Assembly (NCBI GenBank): GCA_004194705.1
Contig: SADC01000439.1
Coordinates: forward strand, 124,001-188,000
Direction of reading: 5' to 3'
DNA from: Ditylenchus dipsaci
Taxonomy: Eukaryota; Nematoda; Chromadorea; Rhabditida; Anguinidae
DNA: 64,000 nt
A program made the translations under genes and the position numbers. This document shows, in pieces, positions 1 through 10,600 of the stretch (its first letter is position 1; every line of letters starts with the position of its first letter). The notes under the pieces were generated by a model. That model made no database searches. It was not told where the DNA came from and saw only the letters and a program-made list of their open reading frames with translations.

Positions 1-373
1 TTCCAGAAAAGCGCATGTCTAAAACACAAAGGCTTAGGCTTAGCCTTAGAGACACAAAATTTAATTTTTTTCCAGTGACTCTGAACTTTTATATGCAATA
101 TTTGATTTTTTATGGTTTTTTTTATTGTTTTTAGTAAACTATATGGTGCTGTGATGTCGAAAAAATTGTGCAAAATCGAGAGTTTGGTCGAAAACACCAA
201 TATCAGAACTGCAATATTTTTTACAAAAAGTGTGAATTTTTAAGGCACCAGAAAAAGAACGTTCAAAATATTATAATATTTTAGTTTTTAGACTATTTTC
301 GAAGACATATATTTTACGATTCTAATTTTAGGTTTTTATCTAACTTTTATTTCTGCACAAGTTTGTTTTTATA

Positions 374-540
374 CAGTCCAAAACTGTTATAGTGCAACCC
401 CGATATAGTGCGACCTTGAGTTTGATTGACTAAATCGAAAATCTTCAAAAGTCTCGACAGTGAGAGTGTTGTATAGTGCGAGCCTCGTTTTAGTGCAAAT
501 TGTGGCCGCTTTCCCAGGGGTCGCACTATGACGGAGTTAA
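374..540. mobile_element. degenerate pogo/Tigger-like MITE
   Basis: Starts at a TA with CAGTCCAAAACTGTTATAGTG and ends near CGCACTATGACGGAGTTAA, which is roughly its reverse complement. The interior repeats tagtgcgacc-like units, as in the clearer Tigger-like elements at 1573-2453 and 6811-6912. The right terminus is eroded, so the boundary is approximate. The remaining sequence of 1-726 holds no gene that I can see. Confidence 0.5.
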
Positions 541-726
541 ACTTATTACAAAAACATAAAGAGCCAAACAACAGTCGAACTGCCTTTTTAGAGTGGAGTT
601 TTATGAGAAAAAACATCGTAAGTTCAGTGTCGACATAAAAACACTCTAGTACAATAACACCCCGATACTAAACCGCATAAACTTTTTTTGGTTTTGCCGA
701 CAAATATTACTTTAAGTTTTGCTAAC

Positions 727-999
727 CTCACTGTCATTATTGTCAGCAGCAAGGGTGTGCACACTCAGCAGAGACTGATTGTTGTGCTTCTCAAGCATAA
801 AAGCGGCTTCAAAGGCTTGCAAAGCACTTTCCCAGTCGGAATTGTGGGGGGATTGGATCTGGTCCAGAACTATGTGACCACCACGACAATTCAAATAGTT
901 CATGAACATGATGGCATGACATCGCTCCTCCTCTGACTGGCGCCTGAACCATTTGGAGATGTTGGGCAGGGCAATGCTGGTCCGATCGAAGTGGTAGGC
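727..999 (-). pseudogene. partial ferritin gene copy with two introns missing
   Basis: One uninterrupted 91-codon block encodes the middle of a ferritin heavy-type subunit, from AYHFDR through NISKWF, SEEER, RGGHIVLD and LEKHNNQSLL to LAADNNDSE. It matches exons 2, 3 and 4 of the complete ferritin gene at 5175-6574 fused together, with no trace of the two introns that separate them there. It still begins at a splice acceptor (ttggcttgcag before 999) and ends where ferritin has its next donor (GAG then GTTAGC, a weak donor). Iron-site equivalents E and H of the EERxH motif and the E of LEKHNN are kept, but the E before H is a cysteine. I could not find the first or last ferritin exon in either flank, so it should not make a four-helix bundle. 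It could be a partly cDNA-converted gene, or a fragment. Confidence 0.88.
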
Positions 1000-1572
1000 C
1001 TGCAAGCCAAGAAAATAAATTTGAAAATGCAGCCAGTTTACCCATTGATGCCTGCTAGTCACAAAACTTACCGAAAATTGCCTCACTCTCCCTGTGGATA
1101 TTTTTGAATTTTGGTTTAATTTTTTCATTCAGAATTTTTCCACGGACAAAAACTTGAAAACCAAGTACTTTTTGCTATACTTAATATACCAAAATAAAGC
1201 CCAAGATTTCCACTGCAAGATCACCAGACAGATTTCTGAAAAAACCCACAAAATTTTACAACAAGAACTACTTTACAGCCAACCACTGCTCTTTTCTAGT
1301 CGGAAATAGCCATTTTTACAAAAAAATTGAATGGACAAAAATTCAAGAGCTACAGACTTTTGGCAGCACTTGATATAAAAAAATGTGGCCCAAGACCTCT
1401 TATACAAGATCACCAGACAAATTTCACGGAACACAAAATTTTCAAAATAGAACTACTGTATAGCGACCAAAAAATTGCATGAAATTTTTCGAAAGTAATA
1501 ATGGTTTGAATTTTGGGACGCTGTGTTGTGTGCGGATTATTATCAGGTAAGTAACCACTAAATATGTAGCTA
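1000..1572. repeat. non-coding flank with a two-copy direct repeat
   Basis: No gene is visible. The stretches at about 1140-1320 and 1330-1490 resemble one another. Both contain GGACAAAAA, then a variant of ctagcacttgatatacc, then GCCCAAGA and GATCACCAGACA, so the region is an old direct duplication of about 190 bp. It corresponds to the intron upstream of the ferritin fragment. Confidence 0.45.
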
Positions 1573-2453
1573 CAGTCGACCCTCTATTTAGTGTACACTT
1601 TGGTTTAGTGTACACTTGAGAAAGATTTGGTTGACCTGATCTAAATTAAGGTAAACTGACACTCGATATAGTGTACACCTGATTTAGTGTACACCTGGAG
1701 ACGGTCGCGAGTAACAAATCGACACTTGATTTAATGTACACTCGAAAAAAATAAACAGAAGTTAATTTAAAATTTCATCGTCTCAACACGAAACAGCCAG
1801 AAGAGGAGGAAGACGATAGCAAGAACATCCTGGCCGATATTGACCGACTCTTGGCGCAAATCCAAGCCAACAACGAAGTGCAAAGCAATCTGGCGGAATA
1901 CTTGGCTTTGTACGAACAAGTCGCAGTTGGCGGAGCTCTTACTTTGGCCGAAATCGCCGAGGATGTCGCAAGCAAAGATGTGGAAGAGGCAGAAGTGGAC
2001 AGCGACTCTCAAGTGGTGGAAATCAAAGAAGATAAGTGGCCAGTCACTGCCCTGGAGCTGAGTCAAGCAAAGAGAATCATTCAGCGCTATGCCGACACCA
2101 TCGCCAATCCAGCTACTCTCAGACTTTTTGATCAAATGGACGACGCCCTGGCCGAAGAACGCTTCAAGGACATAAAACAGAAAACCATTTAAGATCGTTT
2201 TTCTCCCAAAGATTGATTGTTAACCTTTATGTTCAAATGTAAATAAATTGTTCGATTTGCTTAGAAAAACTCGATTCTTTGTTTAACATAAAAGTGGCTT
2301 CAATATCTACGCCAAAAATTTTACCTTAAAAATGCAATAAAAATGAAGAACCTCGATTTACTGTACAGCTGAATGATTGAAGGTTAATGGACACTCGATT
2401 TAGTGTACACCTGGAGTCGGTCCCAGGGTGTACACTAAATCGAGAGTCAACTG
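1573..2453 (+). mobile_element. pogo/Tigger-like element with TA target duplication
   Basis: Left end CAGTCGACCCTCTATTTAGTG and right end CACTAAATCGAGAGTCAACTG form imperfect terminal inverted repeats, flanked by TA at 1571-1572 and 2454-2455. This is the target preference and end style of the pogo/Tigger branch of Tc1/mariner. Inside both ends, copies of gtgtacacYYgatttagtg are repeated in tandem, and a CNGGTCCC motif lies near the right end, shared with the smaller MITEs of this window. It is 881 bp, too short for a full element, and retains only the transposase C-terminus (separate entry). Confidence 0.85.
1770..2192 (+). pseudogene. C-terminal remnant of a Tigger/pogo-type transposase
   Basis: An open frame of about 140 codons ends at a TAA at 2190. 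It reads an acidic linker (PEEEEDDSKNILADIDRLL), then an acidic helix, then PVTALELSQAKRIIQRYADT and a final LFDQMDDALAEERF. DDE_1 (jerky/pogo/Tigger) transposases often end in this way: an acidic stretch followed by a two-helix segment that begins with a short P-[VI]-[TS] motif. No DNA-binding domain or catalytic aspartates are present, and no ATG opens the frame (the only internal start-like codon is a TTG), so it is a deletion derivative and inactive. The family assignment rests on that C-terminal pattern and on the enclosing Tigger-like inverted repeats; I could not search a profile. Confidence 0.6.
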
Positions 2454-2541
2454 TAGTAAGAAAAGCTACAATATAAGTGATAAATTTTTGCATAATGCTT
2501 TGTATATAGTGTGTGAAAAAATAAAAAGTCGAAAATATTAA

Positions 2542-2806
2542 AGGGGGGGACACTTGGGGGGTTGAGAAATGGGTTTGTCAACCTGATGAAAAACCCATTG
2601 ATCGGTTGCAAAAAGATTTTAAATATAAAATTATTTACGTGATTTTACGATGGGTTTCACTAAATATTGTCGAATAATGTAGTGAAACCCATCATAAAAT
2701 CACATAAATAATTTTATATTTAAAATGTTTTTGCAACCCGTCAATGGATTTTTCATTAGATTGGCAAACCCATTTCTCAACCCCCCTAAGTGTCACCCCC
2801 CCCCCT
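2542..2806. mobile_element. TTAA-flanked fold-back element
   Basis: Arms of about 120 bp are near-perfect reverse complements around a short loop near 2672. Ends read AGGGGGGG...CCCCCCT and are flanked by TTAA at 2538-2541 and 2807-2810. It shares its end type and target with elements at 3847, 51145, 55698 and 59414. There is no coding sequence. Confidence 0.8.
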
Positions 2807-2929
2807 TTAAAAAAAATTCCGACAAAAATGGGTCAGGTTCACTTTTCCAGCGAACTTTTTTATTGAAGTTAAGTTGGAGAAAATTTGTTCCAAACTTGGA
2901 AAGTAGCGTGAATTTGTAGGTGGTCTACT

Positions 2930-3118
2930 CGAAATGCGGTACTTCTCTAGTTGACATCACACCTCCGATTTTTGAATATTTCTTGGTTTTTGTTTGAAAT
3001 TCATTTGAAAATTTTATTACTTTACTCACAAACATACATTTTTAGATTATCTAGAAATTTGAACAAAAATATTCAAAAATTGGAGGTGTGATGTCAACCA
3101 GAGAAGTACCCGAAATGC
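2930..3118. repeat. fold-back element, 50-bp arms
   Basis: GAAATGCGGTACTTCTCTAG...ATTTTTGAATATTT at the left is repeated inverted as AAATATTCAAAAATTGGAGG...GAGAAGTACCCGAAATGC at the right, with about 80 bp between. No clear target duplication was found. The neighbouring 3119-3490 shows nothing recognisable. Confidence 0.7.
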
Positions 3119-3491
3119 TCGTATCCAAGGTTCAACTTTCTCACAGGGTGGGAGGAGGAGGTGGTTCATTTGCCTAATTTTTTCTGGTCAGTGGTTGAGG
3201 GTAATTTTGCCCCCTTTATGGGTTTACCCTATCCCCTCTTCACGTCGTTAGATGTTCGCCAATAAACACGGCTTTTATATAGCAATAATTGGACCTACCA
3301 GACCCAAGTAAAGATGACTTCCATAGAGTTCCAGGTTTATTTGTTGGTTGATAGCCAACTGCAAAGAAGCAGAAATATCGAGCATCGGGTTAAGAAGTCA
3401 GTGAGCCTTACTGAAAAATACAAAACACTTTGCAAAGACTAAATAATGGATTGAAAAAGAAACTTCATTCCAGACGATTTTTTCATATAAA

Positions 3492-3642
3492 GTCAAAACT
3501 CGTTATAGTGTACACCCGATATAGTGTACAACTCGTTATAGTGTACACCTGGACCCAATATTTTTGGCCAGCGGTTAATTAAAATTACTAGAATAAACAC
3601 TCGATATAGTGTACACATGAAGCCGGTCCCCAGTTTTTGAAT
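3492..3642. mobile_element. fragment of a Tigger-like MITE
   Basis: Contains three tandem tatagtgtacac units and a GCCGGTCCCC motif, as in the left and right ends of the Tigger-like family at 1573-2453. Only one side is preserved. From 3643 to 3830 lies a degenerate G/C-rich inverted repeat (gggggtcagggccgc against gcggtcctgcggggg) that recurs near 18800-18860. Confidence 0.6.
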
Positions 3643-3846
3643 TACGGGGGTCAGGGCCGCAACTTCAACTTGGGGGTGATTTTATTTATTTTTCGGTCAA
3701 GAAAGGGGTCAGCGTATTTTTAAAAGTGAAGGCCTACGGCCGTTCTGAAGAAGGGGGTGTAATTACCCTTATGACCACCCCCCTTCCTCCCCGAATCGCG
3801 GTCCTGCGGGGGAAGTCGTCCTATTAAAGAGATTATGGTATTTTAA

Positions 3847-4076
3847 AGGGCTATTGCCACCTGTTTTAATTGTCCCCCGCCAATTCAAATTTTTTCCCTA
3901 ATCATTGAACTTTTGTACCGATTTTTTGGCTTGGTTTCTAACAAAACAAGGCCTAAAATTTAATTTTAGGTTAAGTTTAGTTAGAAACCAAGTTGAAAAA
4001 TCCATGCAAAAGTTCAATGATTAGGAAAAAATTCGAATTGGCGTGGGACAACCGCTGTCGGGACGGCAATGGCCCT
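3847..4076. mobile_element. TTAA-flanked fold-back element
   Basis: Ends AGGGCTATTGCC...GGCAATGGCCCT are flanked by TTAA at 3843-3846 and 4077-4080. The arms, including AATCATTGAACTTTTG and GGTTTCTAACAAAAC, fold onto one another. A related copy lies at about 61238-61440. Confidence 0.8.
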
Positions 4077-4080
4077 TTAA

Positions 4081-5090
4081 ACGGTTTTACATCACTTGAT
4101 TGCAATGACTACATTACGAGCTGTGCAGTGGTATAAGTTCTTCTGAATTAATTTTCATTTTTGAGTCTCAAAAATATCTACTGATCTAGCAATGTCTTTC
4201 CTTTTCGGATATTTTTTCCTTATTTCTGTATTTTAGAAAATAAAACAACCTCGGTTATTGTTTTAATTTATCAACGTTGTGCTCTGATACTAGTCGTGAT
4301 TCACAACCACAAAATTATAGGAACCGTTCGTAGGAACACTATTTTTGGCGGCACTTCATATTTTTTGCCTGGCAGATCAATCAACGAGCCTTGTTGTTGT
4401 CGTGTTTCTAAAAATGAATTGACAAAGCGGAATCCTAGAGAATTTGAGTTGGAGTTATTTACCAGAAGACGCAAAAAGCTTTGGAAATTCTGTAGGCTCT
4501 AATTTTTTAGTTCCGTATGATCAATATCAGAATTATCAGAAAAGATCACGAAAATTAGTATATCCATCTAGGGATCGTATTTGAAGCTTGTTCTTTCTGA
4601 ACTGATTCAAACTAAACATTAGACAATAAAAAGATATTATGTAAAACGTTTTGTGCGGATGGATCTCATCGGAATTTGAAACAACAACAGCACAGCAAAC
4701 CACAATTCCACAGTGCATCATTAAACAGTCTGCAAAAAGACACATTTCAACAGATTAAATGGACTGATAGCTGTTCTAGTAAGCCCACAGACCAGAAAAA
4801 GTTCGCCTGTTTCAACCATCTCCACTTGGATGCTGCTTTCCCTTCTACAGTCACTATCAAATCAGTTGGTTTTGCTTTTGTTTTATTTATTTCATTTAGT
4901 CGGCAACCCATCGCTTTTTCAGCTTTTTACATTTCACTATTTTTTCAAAAGTAGGGTGGCAATGGATTATTATTCAACCAAAATTAAGGAGTTTCTAAAT
5001 ATTGCTTTAGTTTGACAGAGTACTATCACTTTCTTTTGTTACTTTCGGATAGCTGTAGAGAAAAAGCTTTGCCCAATTTTTAATTTCAGT
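4081..5090. other. ferritin upstream region, no confident gene
   Basis: Nothing here could be assigned. Two short open frames (4296-4502 and 4676-4954, plus strand) have no recognisable domain or splice context. The region should contain the ferritin promoter and perhaps a first non-coding exon, because a splice acceptor (tttaatttcag) sits just before the leader at 5092. I looked for an iron-responsive-element loop (CAGTGN with a paired stem and bulged C) and found CAGTG hexamers at about 4132 and 4710 but no convincing stem. Confidence 0.4.
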
Positions 5091-5174
5091 ATCCGACTTC
5101 TTTGGCGCCGTTTCCTTATTCATTGGAGAAAAGCTAGAAAATCGAGTCAAGAAGCAGCCAGCCGCAGTACCCAA

Positions 5175-6574
5175 ATGCCTGCCTCCTCTTCTTCAGAAGA
5201 CAGCTCTTCATCGTCTATCCGTCAAAACTACTCTTATGACGTTGAGGAAGGTGTCAATAGACAGATCAATGTTGAGCTCTATGCCTCATATGTCTACTTG
5301 AGCATGGTAAGGTTTGAATCGGGTCATCTATAAGTTTACTGTAAAAATAGAAAATTACGCTGCTAAATTAAAATAGTTAAAAGTTAACTGTGGAAAATTA
5401 CTGTCAAAATATATAAAACTTTCCATTACCCATTCAAAACTTTTATCTTGAATTTTAGGCCTATTACTTTGACCGAGACGATGTGGCCCTGCCGAACATC
5501 TCCAAATGGTTTAAGGTATTTGAAGTGTATTAGCTAACTGTACATTAACTGTATGTATTTGCAGAAGCAATCGGAGGAGGAGCGAGAGCATGGCATGACT
5601 TTCATGAAGTACCAGAACACTCGAGGTGGAAGAGTGGTCCTCCAGGACATCCAGAAACCGAGAAGGACGAGTGGGGCACTGCTTTGTGAGTTGAATTCGT
5701 GGTTACGAAGCGAAAATTTTGTGTAATTTCAGGCAAGCCTTCCAGGCAGCACTTATCCTCGAGAAGAAAAACAACACCAACTTGTTGAGCCTGCACAAAC
5801 TGGCTGCCAGAGACAGTGACTCGCAGGTAGTAATTTTTAAATGGTTCATATGAAATCACATATAAATCACCACTCGTCCCTATAAAATTCTTTAAATTCA
5901 ATGTTTCGGAGCTTTACCTTTTACTGTAATTTTAGCAAATATAGTTGAAATGGTTTTATTCAGAGATACAAGGAGGAAGGCGGGAACCCTAAAACCTCTG
6001 AAAATCACTCAAGGATACTTATTTTTAAGCATATTTAAAATCTGAAAAATATTCGGTCAAAATCTAGACTTTTGACAAAACAGCGATGTAAAATATTGGA
6101 TATGAGCTGAGATGTAAGGCCACTGAGCAATTGTTAGATTGCGGGTGGTTGTTAGAATTTTTAATTTGTAACTTAGCTATTTGAAGTCGACCCAATTTCT
6201 TGGCCCACTTTTAGATTTGAAAGTCGCGAAATCCTAATACTACCTTAAATTGAAAGCTACATAAATATTTTGGATTTACCACCTTTTTTTAAATTTCACT
6301 CCACTTTTTGGTCAAACAACTGTATTATTATACGCAATTTGTGAAAAATATTGTTTTTAAATCTTGTGATAAAAGTTAACTTAAAAAAACTCATAGTTTA
6401 ATTTAGTTGTGCGACTTCTTGGAGGACCAATACCTTCGAGAACAGATTGAGTCAATCGAAGAAATTGGCAAAATTGTGGCTCAGCTGAAGCGTGTGGGTC
6501 AAGGACTGGGCGAGTACATCTTCGACAAGGAATTCCAACAGCAAGATGAGCACCACAAAGAACAGCGTCGTTAA
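5175..6574 (+). CDS. ferritin, heavy-chain type (five coding exons)
   Basis: Encodes an iron-storage ferritin subunit, which oxidises Fe(II) and stores it inside a 24-subunit cytosolic shell. Coding exons are 5175-5306, 5459-5515, 5565-5685, 5733-5826 and 6407-6574, all with GT-AG introns (152, 49, 47 and 580 bp). The predicted product is about 190 residues with a serine-rich N-terminus of about 15 residues and no signal peptide. Ferroxidase residues are all present (E34, Y41, E69, H72, E114, Q148), so it is heavy-type. The end reads [10 protein letters not shown], then a charged tail. The start ATG at 5175 follows a leader that begins at an acceptor near 5091. Exon 3 lacks one base between 5659 and 5660: the codons for QKP run out of frame with EKDEWGTAL, which then splices correctly into exon 4. 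This is either an assembly error or a fresh mutation. An ATTAAA at 6633 may serve polyadenylation. Confidence 0.94.
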
Positions 6575-6810
6575 ACAGAATGAAGAATTGTACACATCAA
6601 ATTAGCTAGAAAATATATGACAAGTGCATTTCATTAAAGCAGACGGGAAAAGTGTCCCGCTAGCTTAATTTTATTTTATTTTGTCAAATGGAAGCGTTTC
6701 GTAAAAATTGTTGTAGGCATTGAATGAGATCATAGCTACATTGTCTATCTCCGACAAGAACTGGTTTTTGCAAGTTATCAAACTAGTCAGAAATTATAGA
6801 ATAAGATCTA

Positions 6811-6912
6811 CAGTCAAGTCTCGATATAAGATACCCCCGGTATAAGATACATCTCGATACAAGATACACTTGGTCCGGTCCCGAGGGTGTATCTTATATC
6901 GAGACTTGACTG
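6811..6912. mobile_element. 102-bp Tigger-like MITE
   Basis: CAGTCAAGTCTCGATATAAG at the left and TTATATCGAGACTTGACTG at the right, flanked by TA on both sides. The interior contains repeats of the terminal unit and the family motif CCGGTCCC next to the right arm. Confidence 0.88.
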
Positions 6913-6923
6913 TATTTATTTTA

Positions 6924-7358
6924 CAGTCGACTCTCTATATAAAATAACTCTACATAACATAAATTTAAGGTCAGAAGTTCGTGTCCACCTAGGGTCTGAC
7001 ACTTTTTTTAACTTAATTTTTGAAGTCTTTTGCCAGTTCTGTTTTTACAGTCTGGTCCCAAATATCGTGAGTATTCAGATTTTGCAGATCGTTATTCATA
7101 AAACTAAAATTTTATTCTCTAAAAAGGCAAAAAACCTATTTAACATAACTCGATTTAACAAAAATCCTGTTTTTAATCGAATTTTTGCTTTTTTAGAGAA
7201 GAAAATTTTGCGGAATCGGAATCCTTGCAATATTTGGGACCAGATTGTCAAAACAGAACTGCTAAAAGCTTGAAAAAATGTCAATAAGGATGTCAATAAG
7301 GTGTCGAACGTGGTAACTTGCCCGGTACCTTGAGTTATGTTATATAGAGAGTCGACTG
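6924..7358. mobile_element. 435-bp Tigger-like MITE
   Basis: CAGTCGACTCTCTATATAA and TTATATAGAGAGTCGACTG are terminal inverted repeats flanked by TA. It lies 11 bp right of the previous MITE. The middle is a second inverted repeat around TTAATCGAATTTTTGC. The short open frames inside are mirror images of one another and are not genes. Nothing is seen from 7361 to 7600. Confidence 0.85.
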
Positions 7359-7600
7359 TATATCATAATCGGAAGGCTACTGGACGTCGACATACCGTAA
7401 CAGGGAGGCTAGCCGCCTCATTGCTCAAGCCCCAGTTTAATCAGTAAGAATCGAGGTCAATTTCGAGACTTTCAGGTGCTTAGCCAAATTCGAGCTTGTG
7501 GTATTTAAGAAAACGCACAAAACAGCTTTGCAAAGTATTTACTCTGGGTTGACGAATAAGTGCTCAAAGTCGGGGACGAACTATTACAGGAAATGATATT

Positions 7601-10600
7601 TTATATCTTTCTGTCAACTCTTCTCAATAAATAGCTCAAGTCCGTGTTGCTAAATGGCATGTGATCTCGTAGAAACTGTTTATTGAACTCATAGCTCAAA
7701 GAATTCTGCTTCAGAGTAGATTGAACAGCTAATGGCCGAGAGACTTCAAACCATTCCTTCTGGTACTTGGGAGGGATCGAAGATAAAAAGGTCTGAAATT
7801 GCAGGTAATTAATCGTGGTTTTGTCGAAATTCACCCCAAATTGTCCCTTATAAGGGTTTCTCCATCAAATGTTAAAAACTATTTATTTTCATAAGGGAAC
7901 CTGACGAGTAGAATTGGTTAGCACTTGAAATTTTCGATTACTCAACTCGATATTCAAAAGTTTAAAACAAACTACCACAAATGCTCTAATAGTAACCCAC
8001 CCCACATTTTTTTGAGTGAGATTTAGGAGTTAATGCCATTTTCGATTGACAATTTCAAGATTTTCAAGAGGTTGAAAAAGTAACCCATGAGTTTCTATTG
8101 TAGCATTTACAGTAGATAAAATTTTAATACTTTGAAGTTGGTTAAGCATACGGAAGCGATAAAAAAGAAAAGTATGCTATCTGCGCACTTTTTTAAATTA
8201 TTTAATTCGAGTATTCACTTGACTTATTGATCGAAACTAAAAAAATTCGAATAGGTTAATCATTTTTTCTGTGGCAAATTTCCTTTTTTTTGTAGCAAAA
8301 ATGTTTTTTTTGTGGCAAATTTCTTTGTAGCTAATTTACTTTTTTTGTGGCAAATTTACTTTTTTTGTGGCAAATTTACTTTTTTTGTGGCAAATTTACT
8401 TTTTTGTAGTAAATTTATTTTTTTCTGTAGCAAATTTACTCTTTTTTGTAGCAAATCCAATTTTAGTCCGTAGCACATATACTTAAGGGAGTGTGCTTAT
8501 TTATTCATCCTAAATTCTCAAAACTTGTATTCTGAGTCAATGAAAGACTTGGACTTCATGAAAGACAGATGGATTAATTGCTGATAGCTGCTGGGCTTCA
8601 GGTCTAATCTAGGCTGCTTCATTACTCAGCATCCTCTGATGAATATGTTATGAAATTCTTAAATTCAAGCTTACTGGATTTACCGTCAGTACAATGCATG
8701 ATGATAATTCTATCCACCTTAGCCACATTTTGCTCCACCATTTTGAGAAGAGCAACACTTCAGTTCGTACGCTTTTGCATCTTAACGGGCTTTCTTTTGT
8801 GAAGAAAAGAGTGTTGGCCAAAATAGCCGGGTACAAGTGGGATCTTCTGAAACTGCCTGTGATCTTTCAGGAATTTGCAACTTTCGGGTGCTGGACCAAA
8901 CCGAAATTCACAGTTCACTTTTCTCGAAAATCGGTTTTCAGTCTAAAAAGACTAAAACGGTATGCGGATCAAGCTTATCAACAGATATATATATGTTTCT
9001 GAAATTTTTAGAATTAAATAAGCACACTAACGCAAGCATATGTGCTACAGACGAAAATCGGATTTTGCTACAAAAAAGAGTAAATTTGCTGCAGAAAAAA
9101 ATAAATTTGCTACAAAAAAAGTAAATTTGCCACAAAAAAAGTAAATTTGCCACAAAAAAAGTAAATTTGCTACAAAATAAATTTGCCACAGAAAAAATGA
9201 TTAACCATTCGAATATTGCCCAATTTCAAAGACTCGCTAGCACTAGCTATGAGCCTGAGAGATCTTAGCGCATTTAGCTATCTATCATTGGCTGTTCATG
9301 AGACCAGATGGGCAAGTCAAAAATGTTGCTTTGACAGTGCTTGTGCATTAAAACCCAATTTTTTAGAATAGCTTCGACTTTGTATCACAGACGTGATGTG
9401 GGAAAGTTTAATATATTCACCTTGTAAAAAGAAGAATGGTGTGTTTCACAAAAAGGTGTCGACTGTACGTAGAAATGTTTAGTAGGCAAAATAAACCAGC
9501 AAGCAGCAGATTTTTCACGCAGAGACGTAGTTTCAGAGAGCCTGTCTTTTGAGGAATGAACTGAGTTGATTATTAGTGGTTTATCGAAAGAGTTTTCACA
9601 CCATTGCTTCAACTGCATCTTCGCTTTGTCTAACTCGTAGACGAGACCCTTAAATAAAAGTTATGACAATAATGGTAAAAAAATGCACGTTGGCGTTTTC
9701 TTTGGACCGTTTTTTATGTTTAGATCTAAAATACTAGAATAACCTCTGTGTACCAAATATCTTAACAAATGCAGATGCTTTAAAAGCTAAATTTTAAATA
9801 ACTGGATCTCAGCCATTATGAGATGGGGACCATATTCCCAGTGACGCTGTCGAAACTTGCACGTTCAAATCAAATTTTCAAGATATGGTCATTCCAAAAT
9901 GTCAGTCTGGATGACCCCTATCATTGAGATCACTAACTTATTCTCTATCTCTTTTTATACTTCTGTTTTCAGTCGCTGCTAACAATTTCCCATACCCAGA
10001 ACTTGACCACCTAATCGAGTCTCCAAGTCTCCAGATTAAGCGTCTATCAGAAATTTGTCAAGTTTAATAATTTTTTTGGGTTTCATAATCGGGTTTCACC
10101 GTTTGGTTTTTATTCGGTGTGGGTTTCACAATGAAAAAGACCTATCAGTCAGTTTTATTAGTCACTTAAACTTACGTCATAAAACACATTGTATGGAGCC
10201 AATTGAATGCCAGTGCACCCTTCTCCCATAATCATAACTGCACATTCACAGTTAACAAACAGCAGCACATCCTCGCATTGCTCCACCCAAATCATGGGAC
10301 AAATCACAGAGACTGTAGCCTTTTTGACTCTCTTCAGCACCACCATTTGTTGCACAGGTCCCAGCACCACCACGCCCACATCATTGCAGTCCACTATAGC
10401 TACACTTCTCAACCACCTCAAATGGAATACAGGCGAAATGGTATGATGGGCATGCATCAACCTCAAGTTTGACCCTGCATACTGCATATTGGTCAGCAAT
10501 TCCATATGTTGCCAATCTCTTACTGATATTTTACGGTGCTCAGCAAACTGTGTGGAGGTGATAGATCGGACACTTTTTATGGGTTGCAAAATTTTTTCCT

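Noticed and set aside
4690..4730. Iron-responsive element upstream of ferritin
   Set aside because: CAGTG loops are present near 4132 and 4710, but the five-base stems and bulged C required around them do not form.
8270..8470. CRISPR-like array of regularly repeated words
   Set aside because: The 20-bp units are directly adjacent without unique spacers, the sequence is eukaryotic, and an inverted array lies at the other end of the same transposon.
10203..10472. Overlapping plus-strand open frames at 10203-10472 and 10489-10686
   Set aside because: They are antisense to the well-supported TBCCD1 exon 2 and have no domain or splice context.
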